Assembly: GCA_963666475.2 (NCBI GenBank)
Contig: CAXXJM010000001.1
Location: 124,001-188,000, forward strand
Length of the DNA: 64,000 nucleotides
From: JBFHIZ01 sp963666475
GTDB lineage: Bacteria > Bacillota > Clostridia > Lachnospirales > Lachnospiraceae
Reading direction: 5' to 3'
This document shows positions 16,963 to 26,168 of the stretch, in pieces (positions within the stretch are counted from its first letter, which is position 1; each line of letters opens with the position of its first letter). Made by a program: the position numbers and the translations under genes. Below the pieces are notes generated by a model. That model had not been told where the DNA came from. It did not search any database and saw nothing but the letters and a program-made list of their open reading frames with translations.

Positions 16963-16975
16963 GAGGGGATAAACA

Positions 16976-17497
16976 ATGACTGATATTTTAGAAAGTGTAA
17001 AGAAATCGATTGGAATTATTGGTGAATATCAGGATGGAACAGTCATGGAACACATTGCAGAAGCGAGGAGATATCTAATTGCGGGAGGTGTTCCGGACTA
17101 TATTGCTGAGCATGAAATATCAGTCGGAGTTATCTCAAGAGGCGTTGATGATCTATGGAACTTCGGATCAGGCAATTTGTCACCTTATTTTAAGCAAAGA
17201 GCTGGCCAGTTAGCTTATGAAATTTCATCCGGAAAATACATTGTATTTTATCAAGGAGACTATGGAGAGAAGTTTTCAATTCCGATTGGATTCACTCTGC
17301 AAGAAGAGGATAAGGTCATTTTTTCTTGCGAGGAGATTGAAAAAGAATTTTCAGGAACAGAAGATTATATCTTAATTGATTTGACAAATGAAGAAAGTCA
17401 AACACTGATAAAGGGAACGTATACATGGAAACTAAAGGTTCAAAATGAAAATATGAGTAAGACAGTGATGGCAGATGGTGTATTGATTGTGAGGTGA
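16976..17497 (+). CDS. Head-tail connector (gp6-like) with extra C-terminal beta domain
   Basis: The first 80 residues resemble the gp6-like connector (helices with RRYLIAGGVPD and LWNFGSGNLSPYFKQRAGQL). The last 90 residues (YIVFYQGDYGEKFSIPIGFTL...) form a beta sandwich-like domain, reminiscent of phage baseplate or upper-collar modules, that ordinary gp6 proteins lack. This makes it a probable fusion of connector and decoration domain. AGGAGG precedes the start. Confidence 0.6.
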   Translation: MTDILESVKKSIGIIGEYQDGTVMEHIAEARRYLIAGGVPDYIAEHEISVGVISRGVDDLWNFGSGNLSPYFKQRAGQLAYEISSGKYIVFYQGDYGEKFSIPIGFTLQEEDKVIFSCEEIEKEFSGTEDYILIDLTNEESQTLIKGTYTWKLKVQNENMSKTVMADGVLIVR

Positions 17498-17501
17498 TTA
17501 A

Positions 17502-17837
17502 ATGTATAGACCAGAAGACCCTTTTACAACGCCGATGCAATTATATAATGTAGCATCGACCGAGGTAATAAAAGGCGTAACAAAGAAAAAATATGCATTA
17601 GAGGATACTATTTTCTGCAGTTTCAAAACATTTGGAGGAACAGAAGTAAAGGTAAATGGAGAATATGCACTAATCAATACGGCAGATATTGTTACCTGGT
17701 ACCGTCCAGATATTACGGCAAGCTCACAGCTTGGAATCGGTAACGAAGTATATGAAGTAATCGGAAAACCGGAGAACATAGATATGAGAAATCAGTTTTT
17801 GAAATTCAAGATTCGAGGTGTGAAAGGTGGCGCGTAA
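17502..17837 (+). CDS. Head closure / head-tail adaptor protein
   Basis: A 111-residue beta-rich protein matching head-closure (SPP1 gp16-like) proteins in length, position and the late GNEVYEVIGKPENIDMRNQFLKFK segment. It would seal the connector after DNA packaging. It overlaps the next gene by 11 bases. Confidence 0.75.
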   Translation: MYRPEDPFTTPMQLYNVASTEVIKGVTKKKYALEDTIFCSFKTFGGTEVKVNGEYALINTADIVTWYRPDITASSQLGIGNEVYEVIGKPENIDMRNQFLKFKIRGVKGGA

Positions 17838-18270
17838 ACGTTTTGGCTTGCAATTTAATGGATGGGAAGAAATGCTTGCGAAATTGGATGAGATAGGAGG
17901 TTCAGACGCAATGCCAAATGCAGTGGAAGAGGCATTAGTTGCATCGAAAGAATATGTAAATGTAAAAATTGAAAAAGCGATTCGAACACAAAATCTTCCA
18001 AAACATGGAGCGTTTGAAACAGGAATCACGAAACAATCCATCGATCGAGAGATGAGGGTTGAATGGCAGGGAAAGACAGCAGTCATAAAAGTTGGTTTTG
18101 ACTTTAAAAAATCAGGATTGACTAGTATTATGCTGATGTATGGAACGCCAAAGATGAACCCAGTGAAAGGTTTAAAGTCTGCAATATATGGAGCTGCAAC
18201 AAAAAAAGAAGTAGGGAAGATTCAAATGGAAGCATTAGAAAACGAGATTGCTCGAGTGATGGGAGGATAA
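17827..18270 (+). CDS. HK97 gp10-like tail completion protein
   Basis: A 147-residue protein with the gp10 pattern: basic N-terminus, a helix with EALVASKEYVNVKIEKAI and VEWQGKTAVIKVGFDF. It joins tail to connector. Start is GTG 17827, inside the end of the previous gene, with GAGGTG at 17815-17820 giving good spacing. Confidence 0.75.
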   Translation: MARKRFGLQFNGWEEMLAKLDEIGGSDAMPNAVEEALVASKEYVNVKIEKAIRTQNLPKHGAFETGITKQSIDREMRVEWQGKTAVIKVGFDFKKSGLTSIMLMYGTPKMNPVKGLKSAIYGAATKKEVGKIQMEALENEIARVMGG

Positions 18271-18271
18271 A

Positions 18272-18616
18272 ATGGAAGATAAATTAATCGAAATATTAGA
18301 AGATTTTGGATATCCAGTCCTTCAGCAAGGGAGCATGCTTCCGGAAGAAGATTATCCAGCACATTTTTTTACATTTTGGAATGATGATTCGGACGGAGAC
18401 AGCTTTTTTGACAATAATGAAAATGCAACAGTTTGGACGTACAGCATAAACTTTTATAGCAGCGATCCGGAACTTGTCGTTTCAAAGCTTAAGGAAGTCA
18501 TTTCTTCATTGAGAGAAAATGAGTTTATTGTTAGTGGAAAAGGTCACTCTGTAGCGAGTGATGAGAAAACACATACTGGGCGGGGGACAACCGTGCAGTA
18601 TAGAGAAAATAATTAG
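18272..18616 (+). CDS. Tail terminator-like protein
   Basis: A 114-residue alpha/beta protein (MEDKLIEILEDFGYPVLQQG...) placed between the gp10-like gene and the major tail protein. Family length and position fit tail terminators, which cap the tail tube at the required length. One base separates it from the upstream stop. Confidence 0.7.
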   Translation: MEDKLIEILEDFGYPVLQQGSMLPEEDYPAHFFTFWNDDSDGDSFFDNNENATVWTYSINFYSSDPELVVSKLKEVISSLRENEFIVSGKGHSVASDEKTHTGRGTTVQYRENN

Positions 18617-18627
18617 GAGGTAAGATT

Positions 18628-19227
18628 ATGCCAGATATTCAAGAATACAGAGGTATAAGAGGTTTGGTAGCAGCAAAAATCACCGAAGATTCGTCAGATG
18701 CATTTACATGTGGGACGCCATTCGAAGTAGCAGGAGTCGCAGAACTTGTGCGAAAGACGGAATCAGCAAGTGAATCACATTACTATGATAATCAAGCAGC
18801 AGTGGTTATCAATTCAAAAGGAGCGGATGAAGTGTCGATTAATGCTTCACTTATTCCGTTTGATGTATTATCACAGTTAACTGGACAAGCATACGATGAT
18901 GTAAAAGGGATGTTCGTTGAAGGTGATGGAGATGCAGATTATTATGCAATTGGATATATTACAGAAACAACAGACGGAAGAGAAATCTTTGTTTGGAGAC
19001 TGAAGGGAATGTTCAGCATTCCGGATAGTACACATTCGACAAAAAGCAATGGTACCAATGCAAATGGGCAAGCTCTTGTATACAAGGGAGTTAGTACGGC
19101 TCATAAATTCACTTACAAAAACAAAACAGCAAAAGCAGTCAATGTAGATACGTCGGTTAATGCACAAGATGAAACAACATTTTTTGCAACAGTACAGACA
19201 CCAGATACCGTAGAAGCAGCTGCATAA
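18628..19227 (+). CDS. Major tail protein
   Basis: A 199-residue tail-tube protein of the siphovirus type: the N-terminal segment EYRGIRGLVAAKI, a loop rich in polar residues, then FVWRLKGMFSIPDSTHSTKSNGTNANGQALVYKG typical of phi13-like tubes. AGGAGG precedes ATG 18628. It is followed by a strong terminator, which would make it and the capsid genes more abundant than the genes after it. Confidence 0.88.
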   Translation: MPDIQEYRGIRGLVAAKITEDSSDAFTCGTPFEVAGVAELVRKTESASESHYYDNQAAVVINSKGADEVSINASLIPFDVLSQLTGQAYDDVKGMFVEGDGDADYYAIGYITETTDGREIFVWRLKGMFSIPDSTHSTKSNGTNANGQALVYKGVSTAHKFTYKNKTAKAVNVDTSVNAQDETTFFATVQTPDTVEAAA

Positions 19228-19237
19228 TTTTAAGACG

Positions 19238-19266
19238 AAAGGGTGATAGAAATATCACCCTTTTTT
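19238..19266 (+). terminator. Intrinsic terminator after the major tail gene
   Basis: Eleven-base-pair stem AAAGGGTGATA / TATCACCCTTT with a GAAA tetraloop and six Ts. The downstream tail genes have no clear promoter, so this probably acts as a partial attenuator. Confidence 0.9.
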
Positions 19267-19283
19267 ATATGGAGGAAAAAAGA

Positions 19284-19616
19284 ATGCTACAAATCAAAAT
19301 ATTTGAAACGGATGAACTAAAAAAAGTAAAAAGAACTGAAACGGCAGAGAAAGTGAAAATTCCATACCGAGTGGCTCTTCGTCTGATAAAAAGCCTAGAT
19401 GGAACAAGTATTGAGGAAGAGGAAAATCTAATCAGATTTGTCACAGGAAATATTGAGAAGGTCGACAAGGTAATCAAAGCAACATTCGACATCACAGAGA
19501 ACGAAATGGAATGTATCGACATGATGGATTTAATAGAAGTAGGAAAAGAATTATTCGCTTGGGTTATGGATGAAGTGAAAAAATTGAAAAAAGTAGATCC
19601 GGAAAAAAACGAATAG
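19284..19616 (+). CDS. Tail assembly chaperone, gpG-like
   Basis: A 110-residue acidic helical protein before the tape measure. ATG 19284 is chosen because GGAGG (19271-19275) has correct spacing; the ATG at 19269 overlaps the ribosome site. It ends with codons AAA-AAC-GAA-TAG that contain a frameshift site, giving the longer gpG-T form. Confidence 0.85.
   Translation: MLQIKIFETDELKKVKRTETAEKVKIPYRVALRLIKSLDGTSIEEEENLIRFVTGNIEKVDKVIKATFDITENEMECIDMMDLIEVGKELFAWVMDEVKKLKKVDPEKNE
19604..19610 (+). promoter_or_regulatory. Programmed -1 frameshift site A AAA AAC
   Basis: The gpG frame reads A-AAA-AAC at 19604-19610, the classical slippery heptamer. A -1 slip enters the frame CGA ATA GAC GAC..., which stays open to TAA 19838-19840. 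The stop codon of gpG is 6 bases later. Confidence 0.9.
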
Positions 19617-19840
19617 ACGACAGTGACGATGATATGACACTGTCGCAAATGTTTTTTGAAATAAACCGTAGTCTTTGCAAACTTTATCCAGGATTAGACC
19701 CGCTGAAACTATTGGATTATTACGCAGAAGATGTCTTTGATTTGATTCATGATGTAATCGCGTACAAAGAGATGGATGAAAACGTAACGACGAATAATAA
19801 CGGAACAATAAGAAGAAAAGCAAAAGACAACTGGTTCTAA
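19610..19840 (+). CDS. Frameshift extension of the tail chaperone (gpT part)
   Basis: In the -1 frame relative to gpG, codons from 19610 run without a stop, giving RIDDSDDDMTLSQMFFEIN... and ending KDNWF. The fused product would be about 185 residues. An internal ATG at 19634 exists without a ribosome site, supporting frameshift rather than separate initiation. GT-type chaperones bind the tape measure during tail assembly. Confidence 0.85.
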   Translation, partial: RIDDSDDDMTLSQMFFEINRSLCKLYPGLDPLKLLDYYAEDVFDLIHDVIAYKEMDENVTTNNNGTIRRKAKDNWF

Positions 19841-19854
19841 AAGGTGGTGAGAAC

Positions 19855-22800
19855 ATGCCAGGAAATAATGAGACAACAACAAAATTTAATGTCGATATAT
19901 CCGAATTGAAAAAAGCAATGCAGGACGCGAAACGAGAGATTCGCGTGGCAAATAGTGAATTTAAGGCAGTTAGTTCTTCCATGGATAAGTGGAGTGAAAG
20001 TTCAGAAGGGCTAAATGCAAAATTAAAACAACTAGGGTCAAATGAAAAATCCCAAGTAAAGATTTTAAAAAGTCTCGAAGAACAATATTCGCAGGTGGCA
20101 ACAGAACAGGGTGAAAATTCGAAGGGGGCAGATGAGCTTAGGATTAAGATCAATAATCAAAAAGCCGCAATTAGCCAAACGCAAAGGGAAATAAAAAAAT
20201 ACGAGGAAGCGCTCGGAGAAGTTAATGATAAATCTAAAAAAACGAAGCAGGACAGCAAGGCGGCAGCAGATGGAATTAAGGATATAGAACAGTGCTCAGA
20301 TAAAGCTGAAAAACAGGCAAGTGGACTTGGAAAAACGCTTGGAGGAGCATTGAAGACGGGAATGCTTGCAGTTGCAGCAGCAGGAGCAACATTCGTTACA
20401 GCTTTTCTGGCAAATGCTGAAGCTTCGCAAGATATGATTGAGGATATGGGGAAGTTAGAGACTGCATTTGTTTCAGCTGGAAAATCAGTAGATCAGGCAA
20501 AGAAATCATATCAGGGAATGGTTGGTATATTAGGAGAGAGCGATCAGGCAGTTGAAGCAGTCAGCCACTTAGCCAAGCTAACAAAAAACGAAGAGGAACT
20601 AAGCAAGTGGACTGATATTGCTGCAGGAATATACGGTACATTTGGAGATTCATTGCCACTCGAGGGGCTTACTGAAGCATCAAATGAAACAGCAAAAGTG
20701 GGTCAAGTGACGGGTGCTTTGGCAGATGCGCTAAACTGGGCTGGAATATCTGAAGATTCATTCAACGATAAATTAGCTAAATGCAATACGGAAAAAGAAC
20801 GCGCTTCGTTAATCACAGATACATTAAATATGACGTACAAAGAAGCTGCTGATATATATAAAGAAGTAAATGGAGACTTAATCGAGGCTAGAGAGGCTAC
20901 ATCAAATCTAAACACAGCAATGGCAACAATTGGAGAGGTGGCGCTTCCGATTCTTACGATGCTGAAGAATGCCGGAGCAGATCTTTTGAATACATTTGCG
21001 CCAGCAATCAAAGAAATCGGAGCTGGCCTAACTGGATTAATGTCAGGGTTGAAAGACGATATACCAATCGTAGAAGGACTAAAGAAGGCGACAGATGTAA
21101 TTCCTGATTATATGCAGGAAACGGCAAATGATATTGCGAGCGGTAGTAAAGTTATTGAAACAGAAACAGAAAAATCAAGCGCAAAACTAGGAGGTGGTAT
21201 TCAATCTTTATTTTCTGGACTAATAGGAAAAATTAAAGATGTGTTACCGATGGTGCTACAGATTGGAGTAGATATTATCAGTTCGATCTCGAGCGCTTTA
21301 ATCGCTTCAGTACCTTCATTGATAGAAACGATCATTGGAGTAGTTCCTCAATTGATACAAGCGGCATCTACGCTAATGATGGAATTTGTATCAATGATCA
21401 AGGAAAGCCTTCCGGATATAGTAGAATCGATTGCGTTATTAATTATTGAAAGCGTTCCAGAACTTGTAGATGCAATGATGAGTTTAATAGGGGCGATAGT
21501 CGAAGCATTGCCGACCATTATGGAATCAGTAATGGGAGTGCTTCCAGAACTAATTGATACGATAATCAATTATATAGTAACCATAATTACAGAAGGCATA
21601 CCAATGTTGTTAGATGCGGCGATTGTTTTTTTCAACGCGATCGTGGATGCAATACCGGAAATTATAACACAATTAACGAACGCTTTACCTGAAATCATAA
21701 ATAAAGTAACAGACATGCTCTTAGAATCTTTACCGGTGATATTAGAAGCAGCTATACAGTTGTTTAATGCGTTAATAGATGCGATACCTGTAATTATTAA
21801 GGGTTTACAGGATTCACTTCCGAAGATAATCAAAACATTAATTAAAGTTTTATTAGAAGCGTTACCGATTGTTTTGGAAGCGGCAGTAACTTTACTAAAT
21901 GCATTAGTTGAAGCAATTCCAGTAATTTTAGATGCTTTAATTGAAGCTTTACCAACGATATTAGATGCCCTTATGACGGGACTGATTGAAGCGGTACCAC
22001 AATTGCTTGAAGCGGCGATTACATTATTAATGGCATTGATAGATGCTTTACCTGTAATTATCGAAGCGCTAGTAACAGCTCTGCCAGATATTATTACAAC
22101 AATAATTGAATCACTATTAGATGCATTGCCAATGTTAATTGAAGCAGCAATCACATTATTTATGGCATTAATACACGCAATTCCTCAAATCGTAAGTGCA
22201 TTGATTGTTTCGTTGCCCACTATAATAGAGACGATCATATCCGTATTATTGGAAAGCTTACCGTTATTAATCGAAGCAGCCATCGATTTGTTCATGGGAA
22301 TTGTAGTGGCAATACCAGAGGTATTCGTAGCACTAGTAGAATATCTAGCGGAAATGGTAACCGTGATTATCGAAGGGGTAAAAGAGGTATGGCCAAAATT
22401 CAAAGAATGGCTTGGCGAGCTTGGTGAGAATCTCAAAGAATCATTTGGCGAGATGATTGAAAATGTCGTAGAAAAATTTAAGGATCTTCCAGAACGATTC
22501 AAAGAGGTTGGAACGGATACGATAAAGGGATTATGGGAAGGTATACAGGACATGACTTCTTGGATCGTAGAAAAAATTCAAGGATTTGGAGATACTGTGC
22601 TTGGTGGTATTAAAGATTTTTTCGGAATTGCATCGCCTTCTAAAATCATGAGAGACGAAGTGGGAAAATGGATACCTGAAGGTATAGCAATCGGTATTGA
22701 TAAAAACGCAAAAAGTGTTTTGCAGTCCATGAAAGATTTAACGACAAAAAGCATCGCAGTAGCTAGAGAAGGAATGAATGATGTATCAATTTCAACTGGA

Positions 22801-22932
22801 GTAGAAGGGGGAATTGCGAGTGGTGGGACAATAAATAATTTTCAACAAATTATTAATAGTCCTAAGGCGGTCAGTAGGTTAGAAATATATAGACAGACAC
22901 AGAACGTCTTAGGATATACAGGAGGTGCTTGA
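19855..22932 (+). CDS. Tail tape measure protein
   Basis: A 1025-residue protein that sets tail length. Residues 1-145 are a charged coiled coil. Residues 165-190 are hydrophobic, then a helical region with NTAMATIGEVALPILTMLKNAG. Residues about 480-850 are a long array of Leu/Ile/Ala-rich repeats broken by LP or IP, of which 582-801 are five exact 44-residue units. The C-terminus holds a helical segment and a Gly-rich GIASPSKIMRDEVGKWIPEGIA. Preceded by AAGGTGG. Confidence 0.92.
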   Translation: MPGNNETTTKFNVDISELKKAMQDAKREIRVANSEFKAVSSSMDKWSESSEGLNAKLKQLGSNEKSQVKILKSLEEQYSQVATEQGENSKGADELRIKINNQKAAISQTQREIKKYEEALGEVNDKSKKTKQDSKAAADGIKDIEQCSDKAEKQASGLGKTLGGALKTGMLAVAAAGATFVTAFLANAEASQDMIEDMGKLETAFVSAGKSVDQAKKSYQGMVGILGESDQAVEAVSHLAKLTKNEEELSKWTDIAAGIYGTFGDSLPLEGLTEASNETAKVGQVTGALADALNWAGISEDSFNDKLAKCNTEKERASLITDTLNMTYKEAADIYKEVNGDLIEAREATSNLNTAMATIGEVALPILTMLKNAGADLLNTFAPAIKEIGAGLTGLMSGLKDDIPIVEGLKKATDVIPDYMQETANDIASGSKVIETETEKSSAKLGGGIQSLFSGLIGKIKDVLPMVLQIGVDIISSISSALIASVPSLIETIIGVVPQLIQAASTLMMEFVSMIKESLPDIVESIALLIIESVPELVDAMMSLIGAIVEALPTIMESVMGVLPELIDTIINYIVTIITEGIPMLLDAAIVFFNAIVDAIPEIITQLTNALPEIINKVTDMLLESLPVILEAAIQLFNALIDAIPVIIKGLQDSLPKIIKTLIKVLLEALPIVLEAAVTLLNALVEAIPVILDALIEALPTILDALMTGLIEAVPQLLEAAITLLMALIDALPVIIEALVTALPDIITTIIESLLDALPMLIEAAITLFMALIHAIPQIVSALIVSLPTIIETIISVLLESLPLLIEAAIDLFMGIVVAIPEVFVALVEYLAEMVTVIIEGVKEVWPKFKEWLGELGENLKESFGEMIENVVEKFKDLPERFKEVGTDTIKGLWEGIQDMTSWIVEKIQGFGDTVLGGIKDFFGIASPSKIMRDEVGKWIPEGIAIGIDKNAKSVLQSMKDLTTKSIAVAREGMNDVSISTGVEGGIASGGTINNFQQIINSPKAVSRLEIYRQTQNVLGYTGGA
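21598..22257 (+). repeat. Five tandem 132-bp (44-aa) tape-measure repeats
   Basis: From residue 582 the pattern LP/IP-x16, IP-x9, LP-x13 recurs every 44 residues five times without an indel; a sixth unit starts at 22258 and degenerates, and looser copies precede it. If helical, each unit adds about 66 angstroms of tail. Confidence 0.85.
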
Positions 22933-23780
22933 TGTATCGATTATCAGTTGAAAACAGTTATGGCGCAAAAAAAGAACTTACAAATTGCAGAGAGTACACG
23001 GTATTTAATGTTAAGGGAATAACCCCACCTAAAACAGATATAAATTTTTCAGATGACGCATCAGATGATGGCAGCACTGTAAACAATAAACGGGTTGGAA
23101 GAAGAAATATCGTAATTTATCTTACTGTTAATGGTGAAATCGAAAAAAATAGACTCGCTCTTTACGAATACTTTCCATTGAAAGACACAGTGACGATTTA
23201 TTTTGAAAACGGATCAAGAAAGGTTTATATAGAAGGTGAAGTAGAAGTCGTAGAGTGCGATCCATTTAAGAAAAAACAGATTGCTCAAATCAGCATTATT
23301 TGTGCGAAACCATATTTTAAAGATGTTGAAAGTATTGTGTCATATTTTTCAGAAGTGCAGGGAATGTTTACATTCCCTTTTTCGATTTCGGAAAGCGGAA
23401 TGGAGTTCGGAGTAATAAAAAGCGAGGTAAGAAAAAGCATTATTAATCCAGGAACAATAAAAACAGGACTTGTAATTGAGATGTATGCAGTAGGAGAAGT
23501 TGTGAACCCTGTAGTATATGACGTTTTAAAGAAAACACACATCAAATTAACGTTTACGATGCAGGCGGGAGATAAAATTGAAATAGATACGAACACTGGA
23601 AAGAAAAAGATAAGATTACTTCGTGACGGAGTAGTAACAAGTATTCTAGGATATCGTTATCCAGATAGCTCGTGGCTGATATTGAAACCAGGAGATAATG
23701 TATTCACATATGCATGCGATTCTGGATCAACTAATTTACAAATCACGTTTAAAGCACCTATCTTATATGGAGGCATGTAA
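22932..23780 (+). CDS. Distal tail protein (Dit)
   Basis: A 282-residue beta-rich protein at the tail tip, following the tape measure as usual. Conserved features are the N-terminal GxKKELTN...YTVFNVKGITPPKT and the mid segment CAKPYFKDVES. It forms the hub on which the adhesion device is built. ATG 22932 overlaps the tape-measure TGA; GGAGGTG (22921-22927) precedes it. Confidence 0.87.
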   Translation: MYRLSVENSYGAKKELTNCREYTVFNVKGITPPKTDINFSDDASDDGSTVNNKRVGRRNIVIYLTVNGEIEKNRLALYEYFPLKDTVTIYFENGSRKVYIEGEVEVVECDPFKKKQIAQISIICAKPYFKDVESIVSYFSEVQGMFTFPFSISESGMEFGVIKSEVRKSIINPGTIKTGLVIEMYAVGEVVNPVVYDVLKKTHIKLTFTMQAGDKIEIDTNTGKKKIRLLRDGVVTSILGYRYPDSSWLILKPGDNVFTYACDSGSTNLQITFKAPILYGGM

Positions 23781-24859
23781 TGGATATACAAATCTATAAT
23801 AAAGAGTTTGTTTTTATGGGAGTTATCGATGGATATGAAAGCGTAATATGGAGACCTGCATATCAGGAAATCGGAGATTTTGAAATCTATGTAAGTGCAA
23901 ATAACGGAGGGATCGCATATCTTGAAAAAGATTTTTATCTGGTAAGGCAAAAGGATATATCCGTGGATTCAGAAGGAAACGTTACCTTTGAAAACGTAAT
24001 GATATATAAAAATATAAAGTTGCAAACAGATCCAGAGGAAGGAGACTACTTTGTAATCACAGGAAAAGAGTTGAAATTTCTGATGCATCAAAGAATCATA
24101 TGGAATCAAACAAATCTAAGCGGGACTGCTGAAGAGGGAATTAGACTATTAGTAGATGAAAATGCAATTAATCCAACTGATGAAAATCGGATTATACCTC
24201 TTATTGCACTTGGAACGCTGCAAGAATTTACGGACTCAATAGATAAGCAGATTACCGGGGATTATTTAGATGAAGCAATTGTAGAGATATGCAAAACATA
24301 CCAATATGGATGGAAATTTACGGTAATCAATGCAGTTATGTATTTAATAATTTATCAGGGAGAAGATCGCTCTTTCAATACTGAGCAAGACAATTATGTT
24401 GTGTTTAGTGACGAATTCGACAACATATCAGAAACGCAGTACGAAATGAATAGCGAAGGATATGCGAACACATCTTTAATCGGAGGAGAAGGAGAAGGAA
24501 GTGGTAGAACGTACGCAACAGTAGGAGAAGAAAACATCGGAATTGAGCGATTTGAAAGCTTTGTAGATGCAAAAAGTATTAGCCAAAATATAGGGAGCGA
24601 AGATGAAATCACATCTTCAGACTATCTTTTGTTATTGCAAGAAAAAGGAAAAGAAAAACTAAGCGAGCTAGCAATCACAGAGGGATTTTCAGGAGAGATT
24701 AAGCTTACCGAAAATTTTATTTATGGAAAAGATTTTTTTCTTGGCGACATCGTGACGGTGATGAGCAAATATGGAATCAGCAAAAATGTAAGAGTGTTAA
24801 GTTCTATAGAAGCGGTTGATACAACTGGCGAACGAATTATACCACAGTTAAATATATAG
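23780..24859 (+). CDS. Tail-associated protein, ReqiPepy6 gp37-like
   Basis: A 359-residue protein matching the Gp37-like tail family (MDIQIYNKEFVFMGVIDGYESVIWRPAYQEIGDFEIYV). This family forms the hub below Dit in siphoviruses. No peptidase domain is appended, so it may carry only structure. It starts at the TAATG overlap with the Dit stop. Confidence 0.83.
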   Translation: MDIQIYNKEFVFMGVIDGYESVIWRPAYQEIGDFEIYVSANNGGIAYLEKDFYLVRQKDISVDSEGNVTFENVMIYKNIKLQTDPEEGDYFVITGKELKFLMHQRIIWNQTNLSGTAEEGIRLLVDENAINPTDENRIIPLIALGTLQEFTDSIDKQITGDYLDEAIVEICKTYQYGWKFTVINAVMYLIIYQGEDRSFNTEQDNYVVFSDEFDNISETQYEMNSEGYANTSLIGGEGEGSGRTYATVGEENIGIERFESFVDAKSISQNIGSEDEITSSDYLLLLQEKGKEKLSELAITEGFSGEIKLTENFIYGKDFFLGDIVTVMSKYGISKNVRVLSSIEAVDTTGERIIPQLNI

Positions 24860-24870
24860 GAGGATAGAAA

Positions 24871-25530
24871 ATGTGGAAAAGTGGATTTTATAACAGCGTA
24901 AATGGAGACCGAAGTTATAACGCTGTAGAAATTAGTGAACGGTATGATGGATTGATCAAAGACGGGATTTATCCTTCGGTAGGGAATAAGTTGGAAGTTC
25001 AGCCAAATAGTGGAATGACAATTCAAATAGCTTCGGGAAGAGCAGAATTTGTAAATCGTTTTGTAAAAAATACAGACGCATATCCTGAAACATTAGAGGA
25101 TGCCGATGTTACTTTGAATAGATATGTAGCAATTTGTGTGCAAATTGATAATTCGGAAGAAGTAAGAGACGGAGTTCCATATGCTAAATATAGTGAATTT
25201 GCAACCTCACCAGTAAAGCCTGAAATGGACAGAGATGCAGCTGGAATATCGGAGTTCTGCTTGGGCTATATATATATTTATGCAGGAATGACAGAAGTTA
25301 CTGCAGACGACATTGAGGATACAAGAGATGATGAAGACCTTTGCGGATATGCAAGTATTGCAATTCTTACAGATCCTGAGATATTTGATTCAGTAGATGA
25401 GGTAAACGCTAATTCTGTAAATGGTAAAATTGCTGGAGCAAATGCATTAAAAGAATACATGGCAAGTACAAAAAAAATTGTGATAAGTGAAACAGAACCA
25501 ACGGACACTTCGGCCATATGGATCTATTAG
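24871..25530 (+). CDS. Tail tip / receptor-binding adapter
   Basis: A 219-residue protein starting WKSGFYNSVNGDRSYNAVEISERYDGLIKDGIYPSVGNKLEV, the N-terminal module common to tail-tip proteins of Firmicutes phages. The middle is beta-rich with a hydrophobic stretch YIYIYAGMTEV, and the C-terminus ends SAIWIY. It probably links the tip to the adhesins. AGGAGG precedes the start. Confidence 0.7.
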   Translation: MWKSGFYNSVNGDRSYNAVEISERYDGLIKDGIYPSVGNKLEVQPNSGMTIQIASGRAEFVNRFVKNTDAYPETLEDADVTLNRYVAICVQIDNSEEVRDGVPYAKYSEFATSPVKPEMDRDAAGISEFCLGYIYIYAGMTEVTADDIEDTRDDEDLCGYASIAILTDPEIFDSVDEVNANSVNGKIAGANALKEYMASTKKIVISETEPTDTSAIWIY

Positions 25531-25542
25531 GAGGTAGTGTGA

Positions 25543-26151
25543 ATGGGAATAAAGGTACCACATAATGAAGTATTCGAAGAACTGACAATTATGAAACGAC
25601 ATAATGGAAGTGAATGGATAGATTGTCAATTCTTAAGAGTATATGAAAATGGAGAATGGGTGGATAAGTGGACCGCATCAACACCGTGGACCGCATACTA
25701 TTACTCAGATACTATTATCAATAGCCCAGCAGTTACAGCACAAAAATACTGGTCAGGTTTTTCTTGGGGATTTTCTCAAAATGACTTTGGATTTGGTGGT
25801 TATTCAAACGACGGACAATCTGGAAATATGAATATATGGAGTAAATCAGAAGACGGAACAAATTTCTTGCCAACAAATGGATGCCAGTACTTAGATTACT
25901 CAATGTATTGCGGAACAACATCCGGATGGTCTACACCATCAAGTTTTTATCTACATGGCAAAAAGAAAGATGGAACAATTGAATTAATACGTAGCGATGG
26001 AGGCTGGTTAAATAGCGCATGGAAGTTCAATGGAACCAATCTTGATGTATCGGACTACGAATATATTAGGATGTATGGAACCTGTACTTGGGCTTCGGAT
26101 GTAGTTGCGTCACTTGGAGCATATATTGAGAAGATGATTTTCCATGACTAG
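25543..26151 (+). CDS. Hypothetical tail tip protein, Trp/Tyr/Gly-rich
   Basis: A 202-residue protein with many Trp, Tyr, Ser and Gly residues (WSGFSWGFSQNDFGFGGYSNDG), like beta-sandwich carbohydrate-binding adhesins. No family recognised. Its location between the adapter and the long fibre suggests a host-binding part. AGGAGGTAG precedes it. Confidence 0.5.
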   Translation: MGIKVPHNEVFEELTIMKRHNGSEWIDCQFLRVYENGEWVDKWTASTPWTAYYYSDTIINSPAVTAQKYWSGFSWGFSQNDFGFGGYSNDGQSGNMNIWSKSEDGTNFLPTNGCQYLDYSMYCGTTSGWSTPSSFYLHGKKKDGTIELIRSDGGWLNSAWKFNGTNLDVSDYEYIRMYGTCTWASDVVASLGAYIEKMIFHD

Positions 26152-26168
26152 GAAAGGGAGGGCGCACA

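Noticed and set aside
19551..20153. 200-codon minus-strand open frame
   Set aside because: Antisense to chaperone and tape-measure genes.
21570..22553. Long minus-strand open frames under the tape-measure repeats
   Set aside because: They arise from the repeated hydrophobic codons and have no start signals.
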